Notes under the pieces: generated by a model | What the model was told of the DNA's origin: nothing | Seen by the model: the letters and a program-made list of their open reading frames with translations, nothing else | Databases searched by the model: none | Made by a program: the position numbers and the translations under genes | Assembly (NCBI RefSeq): GCF_018812025.1 | Contig: NC_063054.1 | Span: 28,167,356 to 28,231,355 of the forward strand | Direction: 5' to 3' | Source: Megalobrama amblycephala | Lineage: Eukaryota; Chordata; Actinopteri; Cypriniformes; Xenocyprididae | Length of the DNA stretch: 64,000 bases | Shown: positions 29,930 through 41,420 of the stretch, piece after piece | How positions within the stretch are numbered: the stretch's first letter is position 1 | Layout: the number at the start of each line of letters is the position of its first letter

Positions 29930-30212
29930 AGGGTCATCCAGAACTCAAAGACATAAGCCTCTGAATGACCAGCGCCCGATAAACGCTATTGGAACAGGAC
30001 TTTTATTATGAAACTTGGACTCTCAGGTGGCCATTTTGAATCAGAGCGCCTGTCGCTGTGTTCACGCCGCTGGCTGTGTTGCTGAGATGTCTAGTACACT
30101 CAGTTGACTGCAACTGAAGTTGGAAAGTGTAAGGTGGAGCTGTCCGAGGGTTGAGTCGGTAGAGTTGACAGAGGCGAAATCACTGGAAAAACTATATTTG
30201 CGGAATTTATTG
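29930..30212 (+). other. cyria: Probable non-coding exon 1 and promoter of cyria
   Basis: CpG-richer sequence in AT-rich surroundings (around 29970-30190) ends in a consensus donor, TATTG then GTAAGTATG, at 30212. It lies upstream and on the strand of cyria, and no ATG-initiated coding frame suits it. The role as cyria exon 1 is inferred from strand, position and the existence of a second non-coding exon at 51174; the transcription start is unknown. Confidence 0.5.
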
Positions 30213-31607
30213 GTAAGTATGATAAGACTTTATATAGGTGTCTAACTTTTTAAAATAATGGGGAAACGCTTTTATTCCTGCATACGCTTGAATTCACAAT
30301 AGTCAGCGCGCGAGCCAGAAGAGTGCGTTAGCTCTTGCTCTCTGTCAAACGTCTCAAAGCCGCAGGAAATGTGGCTTCAGGTCACTAGAAAAAAGTACGC
30401 TTTTTTTTTAAAGATCTTAGTCTGGTTTCAGATCAAGTTTTGTCTTTCTTTATTAGTTGTGTTGTTTGAATTTGCGGAAACAAGAATGTTTGTAATTTAC
30501 ATCAAGATTTTAATCGAAGAGAAAGGCATTAGTAGTCCTCAAGTGATTTATTTGGTGGCTGTTACTGCGACAACGGTTATTAGGAGTATTTGACAAGTTT
30601 TAAAAGACATTAAAAAGGTTACATATTCATTATGTATCTATACTAAATATGTGTACCTTTTTAATTTGTTTGGTTTACAAGCATACTGGTATTTTACAGG
30701 GAAGCCCACCCGCTGGCGGTTAAATTGAGATGTCATTTGGCAGTCTCGTGCGAGCAACGGGTTTAACTGCAAACGGTTGATAGGATTTTTAATGGAAATT
30801 AGGATTTGAAAAGCATTATATCTCATAGTAATGACTAATTCATGTGTATTTTGGTAAGGATGTAGACTGCTGACATAGTTTGAAGATTTATCCCCAGTAC
30901 AATTTACTGAAAAATGACCAGTAATAATACCAGTGTGCCTCGGGTCAGTTTGGACGAACAGTGCTAATGGAAGATCATTTTACTTTGTAAACATTTTTTG
31001 CATAGTTTTCATTTTCTTCTGTTGTTAAAGATTGTGACTATTTTCTAAAATTTCCAAAATACTAGCATTCCAGCCATGCAGTAAATGTGATTTTCCCTAA
31101 TATGTAGCCCTGGCCTATAAAATTGCATTTCTCAAGATAAAGCTTCTTTCAAAGTGCTAAGCTGGGAAAGAGAAGCTCCAGGTTGTTATTGTCAACACAA
31201 GAGATGGCAGCTGTTTCTTTACTGACACTCAGGAGAGCTGGGAAGCTAAAAACCCACCCATTGGATTCTGTACAGGGACAGATTTAGTGCCAGTTAGTTT
31301 GAAGTGAATCTGACAAGTTGCCAAATTGCTGGGATACTTCCAGTTTCTTTAATGCTTTCATTTTTGTTCTTCTCTGGACAGCCAGAGGGTTTCTAGATTT
31401 ATTGTTTTCCCAGATCAATTGTTAAAATGCTGCCTGCTGCCAGACGGATGGCGACAGCTGCGATGCTCTGCGCGCTGGTTAAGCCTCTGGCTATGGCTTT
31501 GCATGATATCTTTGAAATGACAGGGATTTTATTTCAGGGTAGTTTGACCAGCCTCACATCCTGACAAAGTTTTCATTGTGTTTAGAAAAGCACAGAAGCA
31601 CCTGAAG

Positions 31608-32565
31608 TAGGAATGCCAACGATTAATTGTTGATAAAACGTATCAGTGGTCGGTTACGCAAAGTCATCATTCGGCAGCAGACACACAAACTGTATTCATT
31701 TGTTCAAGCCATGCAATGGATTAGGTAGACTAGCCGTTTTATTTCGCAACATAATTAACCAAGGGTCCAAAAAAACCTCCAAACAAGAGATTTTACTGAT
31801 CATAAGACCTACTTACTTGTGTAAACGCCACAATAAAAGTACATAGAATAAACAAGTAATAAGATCTGGTTGATGAGTGATGATCTTCCAGCGCTATTTC
31901 AGCTGTGTGCTCCTATTCTATGGCACATGGTAAATCAAGACCTGTCAATCTGAGCGATCAAACCAATCCAAGTTTACTCCAGCTGTGTCCGATTGGTCTC
32001 TACTACACAACTTCCCAACCACCCACCACACCCAAGATCCAGTTTCCATTGGTTGAACTTCCAAATGACGTTGTAAAACACTGCATCATGATCACGACGT
32101 GATCGGATCCCGGAAGTCCTATAGCTTTAGCCAAGAAGCATGTCATGACCATAGACTGTAAAAAAAAAAAAGATGGACGACGCACCTTCACTCTCTTCAA
32201 TTGTAGTAACTGAAGCTTCACTTTTCAGGCCTCGTGTGGCACGCTTGGTCATGACACTCCGTGATCTACGCATTGTCTTTTGTTCTGTTTGGGCTTGTTT
32301 GAGACCACCTGCTCTAAATAAAGATATGCAATCCACTATGGTTAACTAAAGTTTTGCAAAGTTACAAACCAAAATGTGGCTCAATAGCACCATATTCTGT
32401 TTACACGTGTGTGAACCTGTTTTGTGTTGATTAAGCAAGTGCTTGTTGAGTAACATGATAACTTGGTAGCGCATCCCGCTTCGGATTTAAAGGTTATGAT
32501 TAACAATTAATTAATAACTCATTTAAACAACAATCTATTATGGGAATTTATGTAGGTTGACATCC
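31608..32565. mobile_element. Possible hAT-like remnant
   Basis: The left end GGAATGCCAACGATTAATTG is loosely mirrored by GGTTGACATCCCC at about 32555. The interior is GC-richer than the flanks. No clear target duplication was found, so limits are tentative. Confidence 0.35.
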
Positions 32566-33711
32566 CCAACCTGAAGATTGATGATAATGTAGTTTTTGTG
32601 GACAAGTACTTCCTCTTACAGTAATATTACCCATGCAGAACTGCCTAAAATGCCTTTCTGTTCTCTTCTGATTATAGACTGCTTGCTCATGCTTTTTTTT
32701 GTACACTCTCTGATATATCAGTCTGCAGCATCTGAACAGTGGGAATATTTGGGGCCTAAATTAGTTTGCATTACAACCACACATGTGCTGCATTCATTTT
32801 CAAAGCCTTTCTTGCGGAGGAGTTAATTGATTAATCCGAGTCACTTTTCTTTTTCAGGCTTTGTTAGGCATCTCATCTCATGCCATGGTGGCAGAGTACG
32901 CAAAAGATCGCGAAAGGGAATGCAAGTGGTAGTAGTGAATGTGCAGCATTTTGGCAGTGTGTAAATGCATTGTGTGTCGTCCAAAAGGCCTCCGCTGCCT
33001 CATCCAGCTGGCAACAAGGCATGTGTAAAATCACTTGTTAATCCACAGAGGTCGTTTGTCTGTTCAATGCAGTGCATGTGTAGTGACAAAACAGGATGCA
33101 CCCTCAGTTGTTTTCACTGTCCAGGGTTTTCTATGCGTGATTGGATTAGTCTACTTATGATTTCTCAAGCTTTCAAAGCTGATTACATGATTACAACAGT
33201 ATTTTTTACTTTTAGGTTACATTTTCCATCATCTAATGCTTACTTAAAGGGTTAGTTCACTCAAAAATGAAAATTATGTCATTAATGACTCACCCTCATG
33301 TCGTTCCACACCCGTAAGACCTCCGTTCATCTTCGGAACACAGTTTAAGATATTTTAGATTTAGTCCGAGAGCTTTCTGTCCCTCCATTGAAAATGTATG
33401 TACGGTATACTGTCCATGTCCAGAAAGGTAATAAAAACATCATCAAAGTAGTCCATGTGACATCAGTGGGTTAGTTAGAAGTTTTTGAAGCGTCGAAAAT
33501 ACATTTTGGTCCAAAAATAACAAAAACTACGACTTTATTCAGCATTGTCTTCTCTTCCGGGTCTGTTGTCAATCCGGGTTCACGACTCCGCAGTGACGCT
33601 GCTGACGTGTTATCCGGTGTGCTCGAGCTTCGTTTACAGTCTGAGGGAGATGCACGCTGTATTCAAGCTACTTTACATTGTTTGTATTTTGGTATTTCTA
33701 TATTTTTTAAA

Positions 33712-33795
33712 ATGGTGCGTAAGTGTGCATGTCACGGATGTCCTAATCGCCAAAAACAACGACGTAAAAGTGCATTACCAACGCCGACAGATGAA
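33712..33795 (+). pseudogene. THAP-like zinc-finger fragment inside the TTAA element
   Basis: From an ATG at 33712 the frame reads MVRKCACHGCPNRQKQRRKS, then LPTPTDEM and a Trp. The start M-x3-C with a second Cys five positions on, followed by an LPxP-like step and a downstream Trp, resembles the N-terminus of THAP (C2CH) DNA-binding domains. The later Cys-His pair is absent; instead the frame runs into a short tandem repeat (TCAATGGAAT units near 33800-33838) and the right inverted arm. It is a remnant at best, either captured from a host gene or left from an autonomous ancestor. Confidence 0.4.
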
Positions 33796-34122
33796 ATGAT
33801 TCAATGGAATCAATTCAATGGAATCAATTCAATGGAAAGGTTTCCGGAAGAGAATACAATGCTGAATAAAGTCGTAGTTTTTGTTATTTTTGGACCAAAA
33901 TGTATTTTCGATGCTTCAAAAACTTCTAACTGACCCACTGATGTCACATGGACTACTTTGATGATGTTTTTATTATCTTTCTGGACATGGACAGTCTACC
34001 GTACATACATTTTCAATGGAGGAATAGAAAACTCTCGGACTAAATCTAAAATATCTTAAACTGTGTTCAGAAGATGAATGGAGGTCTTACGGGTTTGGAA
34101 CGACATGAGGGTGAGCCATTAA

Positions 34123-34964
34123 CCCTTTGAGCGGTACGGTCCCACATATGGGATTTTTATTTCAGTGCCTCTGGGCGTACGGTCCCACATATGGGATTTC
34201 GAACGTTCAGCGATGTCACATAACTGCCAGGTTCAAACTGCGCTTTCGCGCTCTGGCTGTGAGACGGACGCGCGCAGCTCTTGTCATATATTGCAGCTAT
34301 GCAGTGTTTTCAGCCACATAACGTTTCTTTTAAGGTTTCAGACATTTAAATACGCATAAGCACCATTAAAACAATATATTTAGAGTTTATAAAATACACA
34401 CTGATGTCAGACATCAGTGGAAGGAGCAATAACAATCCATTCGTTTACAATTTGCAGACATTTATTCATATCAGATACACATAATGGGCCCAAGTAACTA
34501 CAAAGTTTACTCTATCATTCTTCCAGTTCACCAGCCACTTACTTGCATATATTTTGGGAGAAAATGATGAATTCACCTGCTTTAAATCCGACTGACAGGA
34601 CTCTGCGAACTGGGGGGCAAACTAAGATGGCGGCACCCATCTCGCATTATAGATCAAGATAAAGATCATTTATAAAGGCTTTTAAAAGACAAAACACACT
34701 CAGTTACACATATTTGAGGATCGGAATATCAGATAGTTGATAACATGGTAAGCAAGTTTGTGAATATTTTAAATAAACAAGGAAAAACAAAATAATAGCG
34801 ATCCACCTGTCATACAGTGTTATTGTGGCTGCGTTCAGCGCTCGTGACACGCATGACGCGTCGCTATGGAAACATTAAAGGCAAACGTTCTAAAATAACG
34901 GTCGCCTTAAAAAAACTCACTCTGGGGGGACAGTTAGAATATTTTAAACTCACGCTCGAAAGGG
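34123..34964. mobile_element. Nested TTAA element with CCCTTTGAGCG ends
   Basis: TTAA at 34119-34122 and 34965-34968 bounds CCCTTTGAGCG and its near-complement CGCTCGAAAGGG. The interior opens with two copies of TACGGTCCCACATATGGGAT about 40 bases apart. It is inserted in the right arm of the element at 33248-35002. No transposase. Confidence 0.85.
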
Positions 34965-37039
34965 TTAATGACATAATTTTAATTTTTGGGTGAACTAACC
35001 CTTTAAACATTTTAAAAACACTAATAATTTAATAAAACTGTTAAATGTAATGTAATCATTAAAAAAATTAAAACATATCTATTTTTTTATGCTGTGATGT
35101 TTTTATATGTTGTAAAATCACTTTTAGCATTTAAAATAATTTATTTTAGTTTTTAGTGTTTTATTTTTAATTTTATTACACTAAATATTATAGAATTATA
35201 ATATCAGACATTTATTGGTTATCAACCATGACACCCAAATAATTATAGTTATTGCACATAATTATAGTATTAATGCATCCCTATAAAAATGCATATTTTC
35301 CAATATTTAATGTAGATTCAGTTTAAATAAGATTTCCACTTCTCTACTAGTATTTAATGCTTTATTTATACATCTCTTTAGTTTATATTTAAAAGTTAGC
35401 TTAATGTTGTGTGGTACTTTTATAATAGACCATGCTAATTTATGATCAAAAAGATTATTTTCTTTCCACATCATCTGGCTTATTGCATTTGTACAAGTAA
35501 ATCCAGTTATGGTTTTGTTGGCTTGAAGCAGATGGACTCTTAGACTCATAATGTGCTTAGTTACTCTGACCTCTAATAAACAGTCAGATATTTGTGTGTC
35601 TTTATCAGCAAATTGCAGCTGTGAGATTTTACTAATGCAGAACAATCCAGTAGCCTGATTTGATTTGCTCGTCTACTACTCAGAATGCATGATGAACTAA
35701 TATTGACGTGAAGTAGGTAAATTGTCTGCCTTTCCCTGGGTCTTATCTTTCACATCTGGTGCCAGTGTATTCCATGCCTTAGTGAAATTCTTGATTACAT
35801 TCTGAAATTTTGCCAGAACATGTCAATTGCACTCAACCAAATGCATGACCGGTAGTTGGCACCGCATCAGATGTACTGTACTGTACTGTGAAAGACTAGT
35901 GTGATGTTTTCTGTTGTTCACTTTCAACAAACTTCCTGCTTGTTTTACACTTTCTTGTTTCCTCCCTGTTTGTCAGACAGGCACTGATGCTGAGGTTAAT
36001 CACAGGGGAAGTAGCTTTTGTGAAGTGTAATGATTACAGAAACCACTGGTAATATTTTTACATAATATGTTAAGTAGGGTGTTTGTGAAAGCTTGTACCC
36101 TGCTGTTGTTCCTGAGAACAGAAGCATGGTTTTGCTATCTGCAGGTGATCGTGTAGGTGATAACTCTACTGTGAGTTGGAGTGTTACCAGACCTGACTTC
36201 TCAGCTGGCATTTGAACTTGACTGTAACCTTGGCCGCCAGAGTTGTCTGGCTCTTCTCAGTGATGCTGCTTTTTCATTGAATTGAGCAGCTGCTGGAAGT
36301 TAGATTTATGATGTTTTTGTCCATGGTAACAGTCTGTGAAAGCACTGTGAATGAAATGCATCATAGCTCAGATACTTTCTCTCTCTCTCTTCCTCTCTCT
36401 CTCTGTCTTTAATTTAGACTCACTTGTTTAAATTTATGTAATCTGGTCCTTTACTGTTTATTTGTTGCTAACTATTTATTTGGAATGGAAGGTTAGCCAA
36501 ATACCAAGTGTTCTTTTTTTCCTGTCACCAAGAAACAATGAAGTGGTTCAAGAAGCCTCCATGACCCAGATATTTTTTGATACAGTCAGTCAGGAATCTA
36601 AAATAGATGCAAAGCTAATAACCCCTTTTTGCAACAACTACTAGTGTACTAGGGTGAATAATTAGTGCTTTTGTTAAGCTAGTAGTTTTACAACATACCA
36701 TAGAGTCATGCTAATTACATATGGGCCCATAAAGAGCCCAGAGGTTTGTAAGTGTATGTTAGGACATCTACAGACCACAACCTTTCTCTGTAAGTAGGAC
36801 TACATGATTTGGGAATACAATCTAAAATCTAACTTTTTTATTATTATTGAAATAATAAAAAATACTGTTGTTGTTTTACTGTAAAGTAAAAAAAAATCAA
36901 GTGTTTAAGAACAGTAAATTAATATTTTATTTTACAGTGTTAACTGTAAAATTACAATACTAATATTTTATATTCTTAATCTGTTCATTTTTAAATGTTA
37001 AACTATTTATTTTGGTGGAAAACTGCAAGGGCCCAGGAT

Positions 37040-37610
37040 TAGTTCACTTCAGAATTTACCCACCCCCATGTCATCAAAGATGTCATCAATGTCTTTCTTT
37101 CTTCAGTCAAAAAGAAATGAAGTTTTCTGAGGAAAACATTACGTAACATTACGTAATCATGTTGGAAAGGTCAAGCGTGACATAGGCGAAAGTACCGATC
37201 CAGTGTATACAAAGCGAATATGCGAGGACTAAGTCAAACGCCCTTTACAGAAAAAAGGTAAAACAACGATGTTGGACGATTTTGAAGTTGGAGGAGAAAA
37301 TGAGATGGAGTTTTTCACTCTGTGAACGTGTGACCTTTTCAACATGATTATGTAAAGCATGGCGCAGAGCAGTGCGAGACGAGCATTTGTGGTTAAAGAG
37401 TATAATTGTTTTTGTTTTTTTAGAAAGTGGCCGATCGTTTCGCTAGACGAGACCCTTATTCCTCAGCTGGGATCATGTAGAGCCCTTTGAAGTTGCACTG
37501 AAACTGCAATTTAGACCTTCAACCTATTGTACCCCAGTAAAGTCCACTATATGGAATGTTCTCCTCAAAAACTGTAATTTCTTTTTGACTGAAAAAAAAA
37601 GACATAAGCT
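37040..37610. mobile_element. Palindromic MITE, diverged
   Basis: The left arm (CATGTCATCAAAGATGTCAT, CTTTCTTCAGTCAAAAAGAA, TTTCTGAGGAAAACATTACG) is mirrored on the right (TTCTCCTCAAAAACTGTAAT, TTCTTTTTGACTGAA). The interior has two ATTACGTAA words and GGAAAGGTCAAGCGTGACAT. The ends are eroded, so the limits are approximate. Confidence 0.6.
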
Positions 37611-39105
37611 GCATTTAATGTGAACTGAGCCACTTTGAGACATTTAAAACACATGATCATGAGCTACCTGTGTATAAAATTACATGGTGCCATGCTTCAC
37701 GCTCCGCATATTCATTTAATTAAATCACAACCTTTGTGATTAGATAATCGCACTAAACCATATCACAATTACAGTTTTATTTTGATTAATTGTGCAGCCG
37801 GAGTTGTAAGATAACCAATACAAGCTTAAATTAGGCTCCTCTTCACATGGCTCTTTGTATCTCAGTGCTTTTGAGATGCCAAGATCACAAAACAGAAGTG
37901 CTATTCAGACCAAAAGCGGATTGTAAGAAGAATTGTACGCCTTATAAGTCCTACATGTTTTATGATGGGCTGCGGAGGTCGCCTCTGAATACCAAACCCC
38001 CATCGATTTACGCACTGAGGCTGTTTTGTGTTTTACGCGCTCTTTCCTCTGCCTGATAATCCAAAATGCCAACATTGGCTAGATGAAGTTTTGCCTACTT
38101 TTGTGAAGAGAAGCCATTATCTGAAGGATCTAAATGTCTTTAGACACTATAAACATTCATACTTTTAGGACCAGAGGTTCATACATGGTGTTTGAATGGG
38201 ATGCGTTGTTTTGGAAGTTTTGCTCCACCCCTCATGACCCCATTGAGCACAGTGTTACGGCAGAGGAAGCAAGGCAACCATTGTGACACTGTTTATGACG
38301 CCCTGCCTTCTGCCACATTTCCCGCCCACCAGTGCCCATGTAGGGGCAAAATTCAACCAGTCTCCTTCAAGCCTTAGTCACATTTACTGCAGCCCGAGGG
38401 AGGCACAGTTCTCTTAACCCAATTTTAGGTTTGCTATACTTCACAGTCAAAACAGAGAGGTCTTTAAAAATGGATGAAACCATGAGGTCTCGCCCTGTGG
38501 TGTCTCTGTTATGTTATACAGGGTGGAGCAGAACTTGTGCCTTTTAGACTTTTAAGTTTTTTGGTTAAAGAACTCATTATTATGACAGGCCTTTGCTTTT
38601 AGTCTTTTGGTGCAGAATATCACATCTGATATGGTTTAAGAAGCAGGTATAAGCTCTGTGGTGTTCTGAGAGCTTTTTTAAAGTAAACAAAATGCACTTG
38701 TGCACGGATCACTGACCTTTCTGCACTGGGTTGGCACTAAATATTTTATTGTGCTTTAGACCACCCTGTGCAGTTAGCAAGCTGTTGGATCAATTTGTTG
38801 CTACAATACCAAGTTCCACTGCAATTATGGAGCAGGTTCTTTGAAAAACATCATATTATTTGAGAATTTGATACAATTTTGTGACAGTATTTGAAGTTAT
38901 ATGCTATTTAATTTAGGAGTCTATGAAGTGTAGGTGTTCTGACAAACAGTGTGAGGGTGTTGTGTAATTATCTAAAATAGACATGGCTGGTAAAGTTAAA
39001 GACACAGTATTCATGGCAAGAACTAACATAGTCACCTATGAAATCCATTTTATTCCTTCCCAAATTACAACCTTTCTGTTTTAATATTTCTGGATTCTGT
39101 TTTAA

Positions 39106-39424
39106 AGGGCTAGTTCACCCAAAAATGAAAATTCTGTCATCATTTACTCACCCTTATGTTGTTCCAAACTTGTATGAGTTTCTCTCTTCTGTTGAACACA
39201 AAAGAAGATACTATTTGATAAATGTTGGTAACCAGACAGTTGACGGTAGCCATTGACTTCCATAGCTTTTTTTTCCTACTATGGAAGTCAATGGCTACCA
39301 TAAACCGTTTGGTTACCAACATTTATCAAAAAATATCTTCTTTTGTGTTCAACAGAAGAAAGAAACTCATACAGGTTTGGAACAACATAAGGGTGAGTAA
39401 ATGATTTTAAGGTGAACTAAGCCT
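39106..39424. mobile_element. TTAA MITE
   Basis: The left end is TTAA (39102-39105) then AGGGCTAGTTCACCC. The core inverted repeat includes GTAGCCATTGACTTCCATAG and its complement. The right end is eroded (AAGGTGAACTAAGCCTTA). Confidence 0.75.
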
Positions 39425-39816
39425 TAGTGGTTCTTAAAAACCAATAATCAAATAATCAAAAACCATGTCTAATCACTTGAATTCATAAGCTGCTGTCCGT
39501 AACTTTTTTGGTTAAAAATGATCCAAAATCAATTTTTGCGCAAGTACATAACCAGCCAGTGTTCAAAACTATCTCCTTACCCGATTCACAACGGTAAGTT
39601 TGTAATGTTTTATAATTCGGGTGGTACTTATTATTTGCACGGTTTGACGTGATCCGAGCTAAGCGATCATTAGATTTAAACACTATTGGCAGCGCAATTT
39701 ACTGTTATGCTTTTTTTTTCCTCAGTTGGTCAGAACAAAAGTGGCAGATTTGTTACTTACTTGTTCAGATGACATTCTCCAGTGAAAATTCTTATTTTGG
39801 ACTTACTTCAAGACTA

Positions 39817-41420
39817 CAGGTGCAGGTCATATAATTAGAATATCATCAAAAAGTTGATTTATTTCATTAATTCCATTCAAAAAGTGAAACTTGTATATTA
39901 TATTCATTCATTACACACATATTGATATATTTCAAATGTTTATTTCTTTTCATTTTGTTTATTATAACTGACAACTAAGGAAAATCCCAAATTCAGTATC
40001 TCAGAAAATTAGAATATTGTGAAAAGGTTCAATATTGAAGACACCTGGTGCCACACTCTAATCAGCTAGTTAACTCAAAACGCCTGCAAAGGCCTTTAAA
40101 TGGTCTCTCAGTCTAGTTCTGTAGTCTACACAATCATGGGGAAGACTGCTGACTTGACAGTTGTCCAAAAGACGACCATTGACACCTTGCACAAGGATGG
40201 CAAGACACAAAAGGTCATTGCAAATGAGGCTGGCTGTTCACAGAGCTCTGTGTCCAAGCACATTAATAGAGAGGCGAAGGGAAGGAAAATATGTGGTAGA
40301 AAAAAGTGTACAAGCAATAGGGATAACCGCACCCTGGAGAGGATTGTGAAACAAAACCCATTCAAAATTGTGGGGGAGATTCACAAAGAGTGGACTGCAG
40401 CTGGAGTCAGTGCTTCAAGAACCACTACGCACAGACATATGCAAGACGTGGGTTTCAGCTGTCACATTCCTTGTGTCAAGCCACTCTTGAACAACAGACA
40501 GCGTCAGAAGCGTCTCGCCTGGGCTAAAGACAAAAAGGACTGGACTGCTGCTGAGTGGTCCAAAGTTATGTTCTCTGATGAAAGTAAATTTTGCATTTCC
40601 TTTGGAAATCAGGGTCCCAGAGTCTGGAGGAAGAGCGGAAAGGCACACAATCCACGTTGCTTGAGGTCCAGTGTAAAGTTTCCACGGTCAGTGATGGTTT
40701 GGGGTGCCATGTCATCTGCTGGTGTTGGTCCACTGTGTTTTCTGAGGTCCAAGGTCAACGCAGCTGTATACCAGGAACTTTTAGAGCACTTCATGCTTCC
40801 TGCTGCTGACCAACTTTATGGAGATGCAGATTTCATTTTCCAGCAGGACTTGGCACCTGCACACAGTGCCAAAGCTACCAGTACCTGGTTTAAGGACCAT
40901 GGTATCCCTGTTCTTAATTGGCCAGCAAACTCGCCTGACCTTGACCCCATAGATTAGTATTGTGAAGAGGAAGATGCGATATGCCAGACCCAACAATGCA
41001 GAAGAGCTGAAGGCCACTATCAGAGCAACCTGGGCTCTCATAACACCTGAGCAGTGCCACAGACTGATCGACTCCATGCCACGCCGCATTGCTGTAGTAA
41101 TTCAGGCAAAAGGAGCCCCAACTAAATATTGAGTGCTGTACATGCTCATAGTTTTCATGTTCATACATTTCAGTTGGCCAAGATTTCTAAAAATCCTTTC
41201 TTTGTAATGGTCTTAAGTAATATTCTAATTTTCTGAGATACTGAATTTGGGATTTTCCTTAGTTGTCAGTTCTAATCACCAAAATTAAAAGAAATAAACA
41301 TTTGAAATATATCAGTCTGTGTGTAATGAATGAATATAATATACAAGTTTCACTTTTTGAATGGAATTAGTGAAATAAATCAACTTTTTGGTGATATTCT
41401 AATTATATGACCAGCACCTG
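39817..41420 (+). mobile_element. Tc1/mariner element with 200-bp inverted ends
   Basis: TA at 39815-39816 and 41421-41422 flanks CAGGTGCAGGTCATATAATT and its complement. The terminal inverted repeats are about 205 bases (39817-40022 and 41215-41420), each bearing a second inner site around CCCAAATTCAGTATCTCAGA. A single transposase reading region lies between. Length (1604 bases), TA target and encoded protein identify a Tc1-like transposon. Confidence 0.95.
40136..41132 (+). pseudogene. Tc1-like transposase, frameshifted at the catalytic Glu
   Basis: From MGKTADLTVVQK the frame stays open for 273 codons through the paired-type HTH DNA-binding region (GCSQSSVSKHI) and most of the DD34E catalytic domain, with the first Asp in MFSDESKF and the second in FQQDLAPAHS. 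The third acidic position, 35 residues after the second Asp, reads Asp (PID) and is followed at once by TAG (40955-40957). Downstream, another frame continues as IVKRKMRYARPNNAEEL to IQAKGAPTKY and TGA (41130-41132). Comparison with family spacing implies a deletion of about 8 bases. The enzyme lacks its final residue and C-terminus, so it should be inactive, though the ends could be moved in trans. Confidence 0.93.

Larger units (their letters stand above)
33248..35002. mobile_element. TTAA element with long inverted ends, interrupted
   Basis: TTAA at 33244-33247 and 35003-35006. The termini AGGGTTAGTTCACTCAAAAA and TTTTGGGTGAACTAACCCT begin inverted arms of almost 300 bases (GAAAGGTAATAAAAACATCA near 33424 is mirrored near 33970). 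The central unique part (about 33550-33850) is GC-richer and encodes a THAP-like start. A second element interrupts the right arm at 34123-34964. Confidence 0.85.

Noticed and set aside
34139..34198. Functional tandem operator from the doubled TACGGTCCCACATATGGGAT
   Set aside because: The two copies are part of the nested TTAA element's terminal region and are more simply subterminal transposon repeats.
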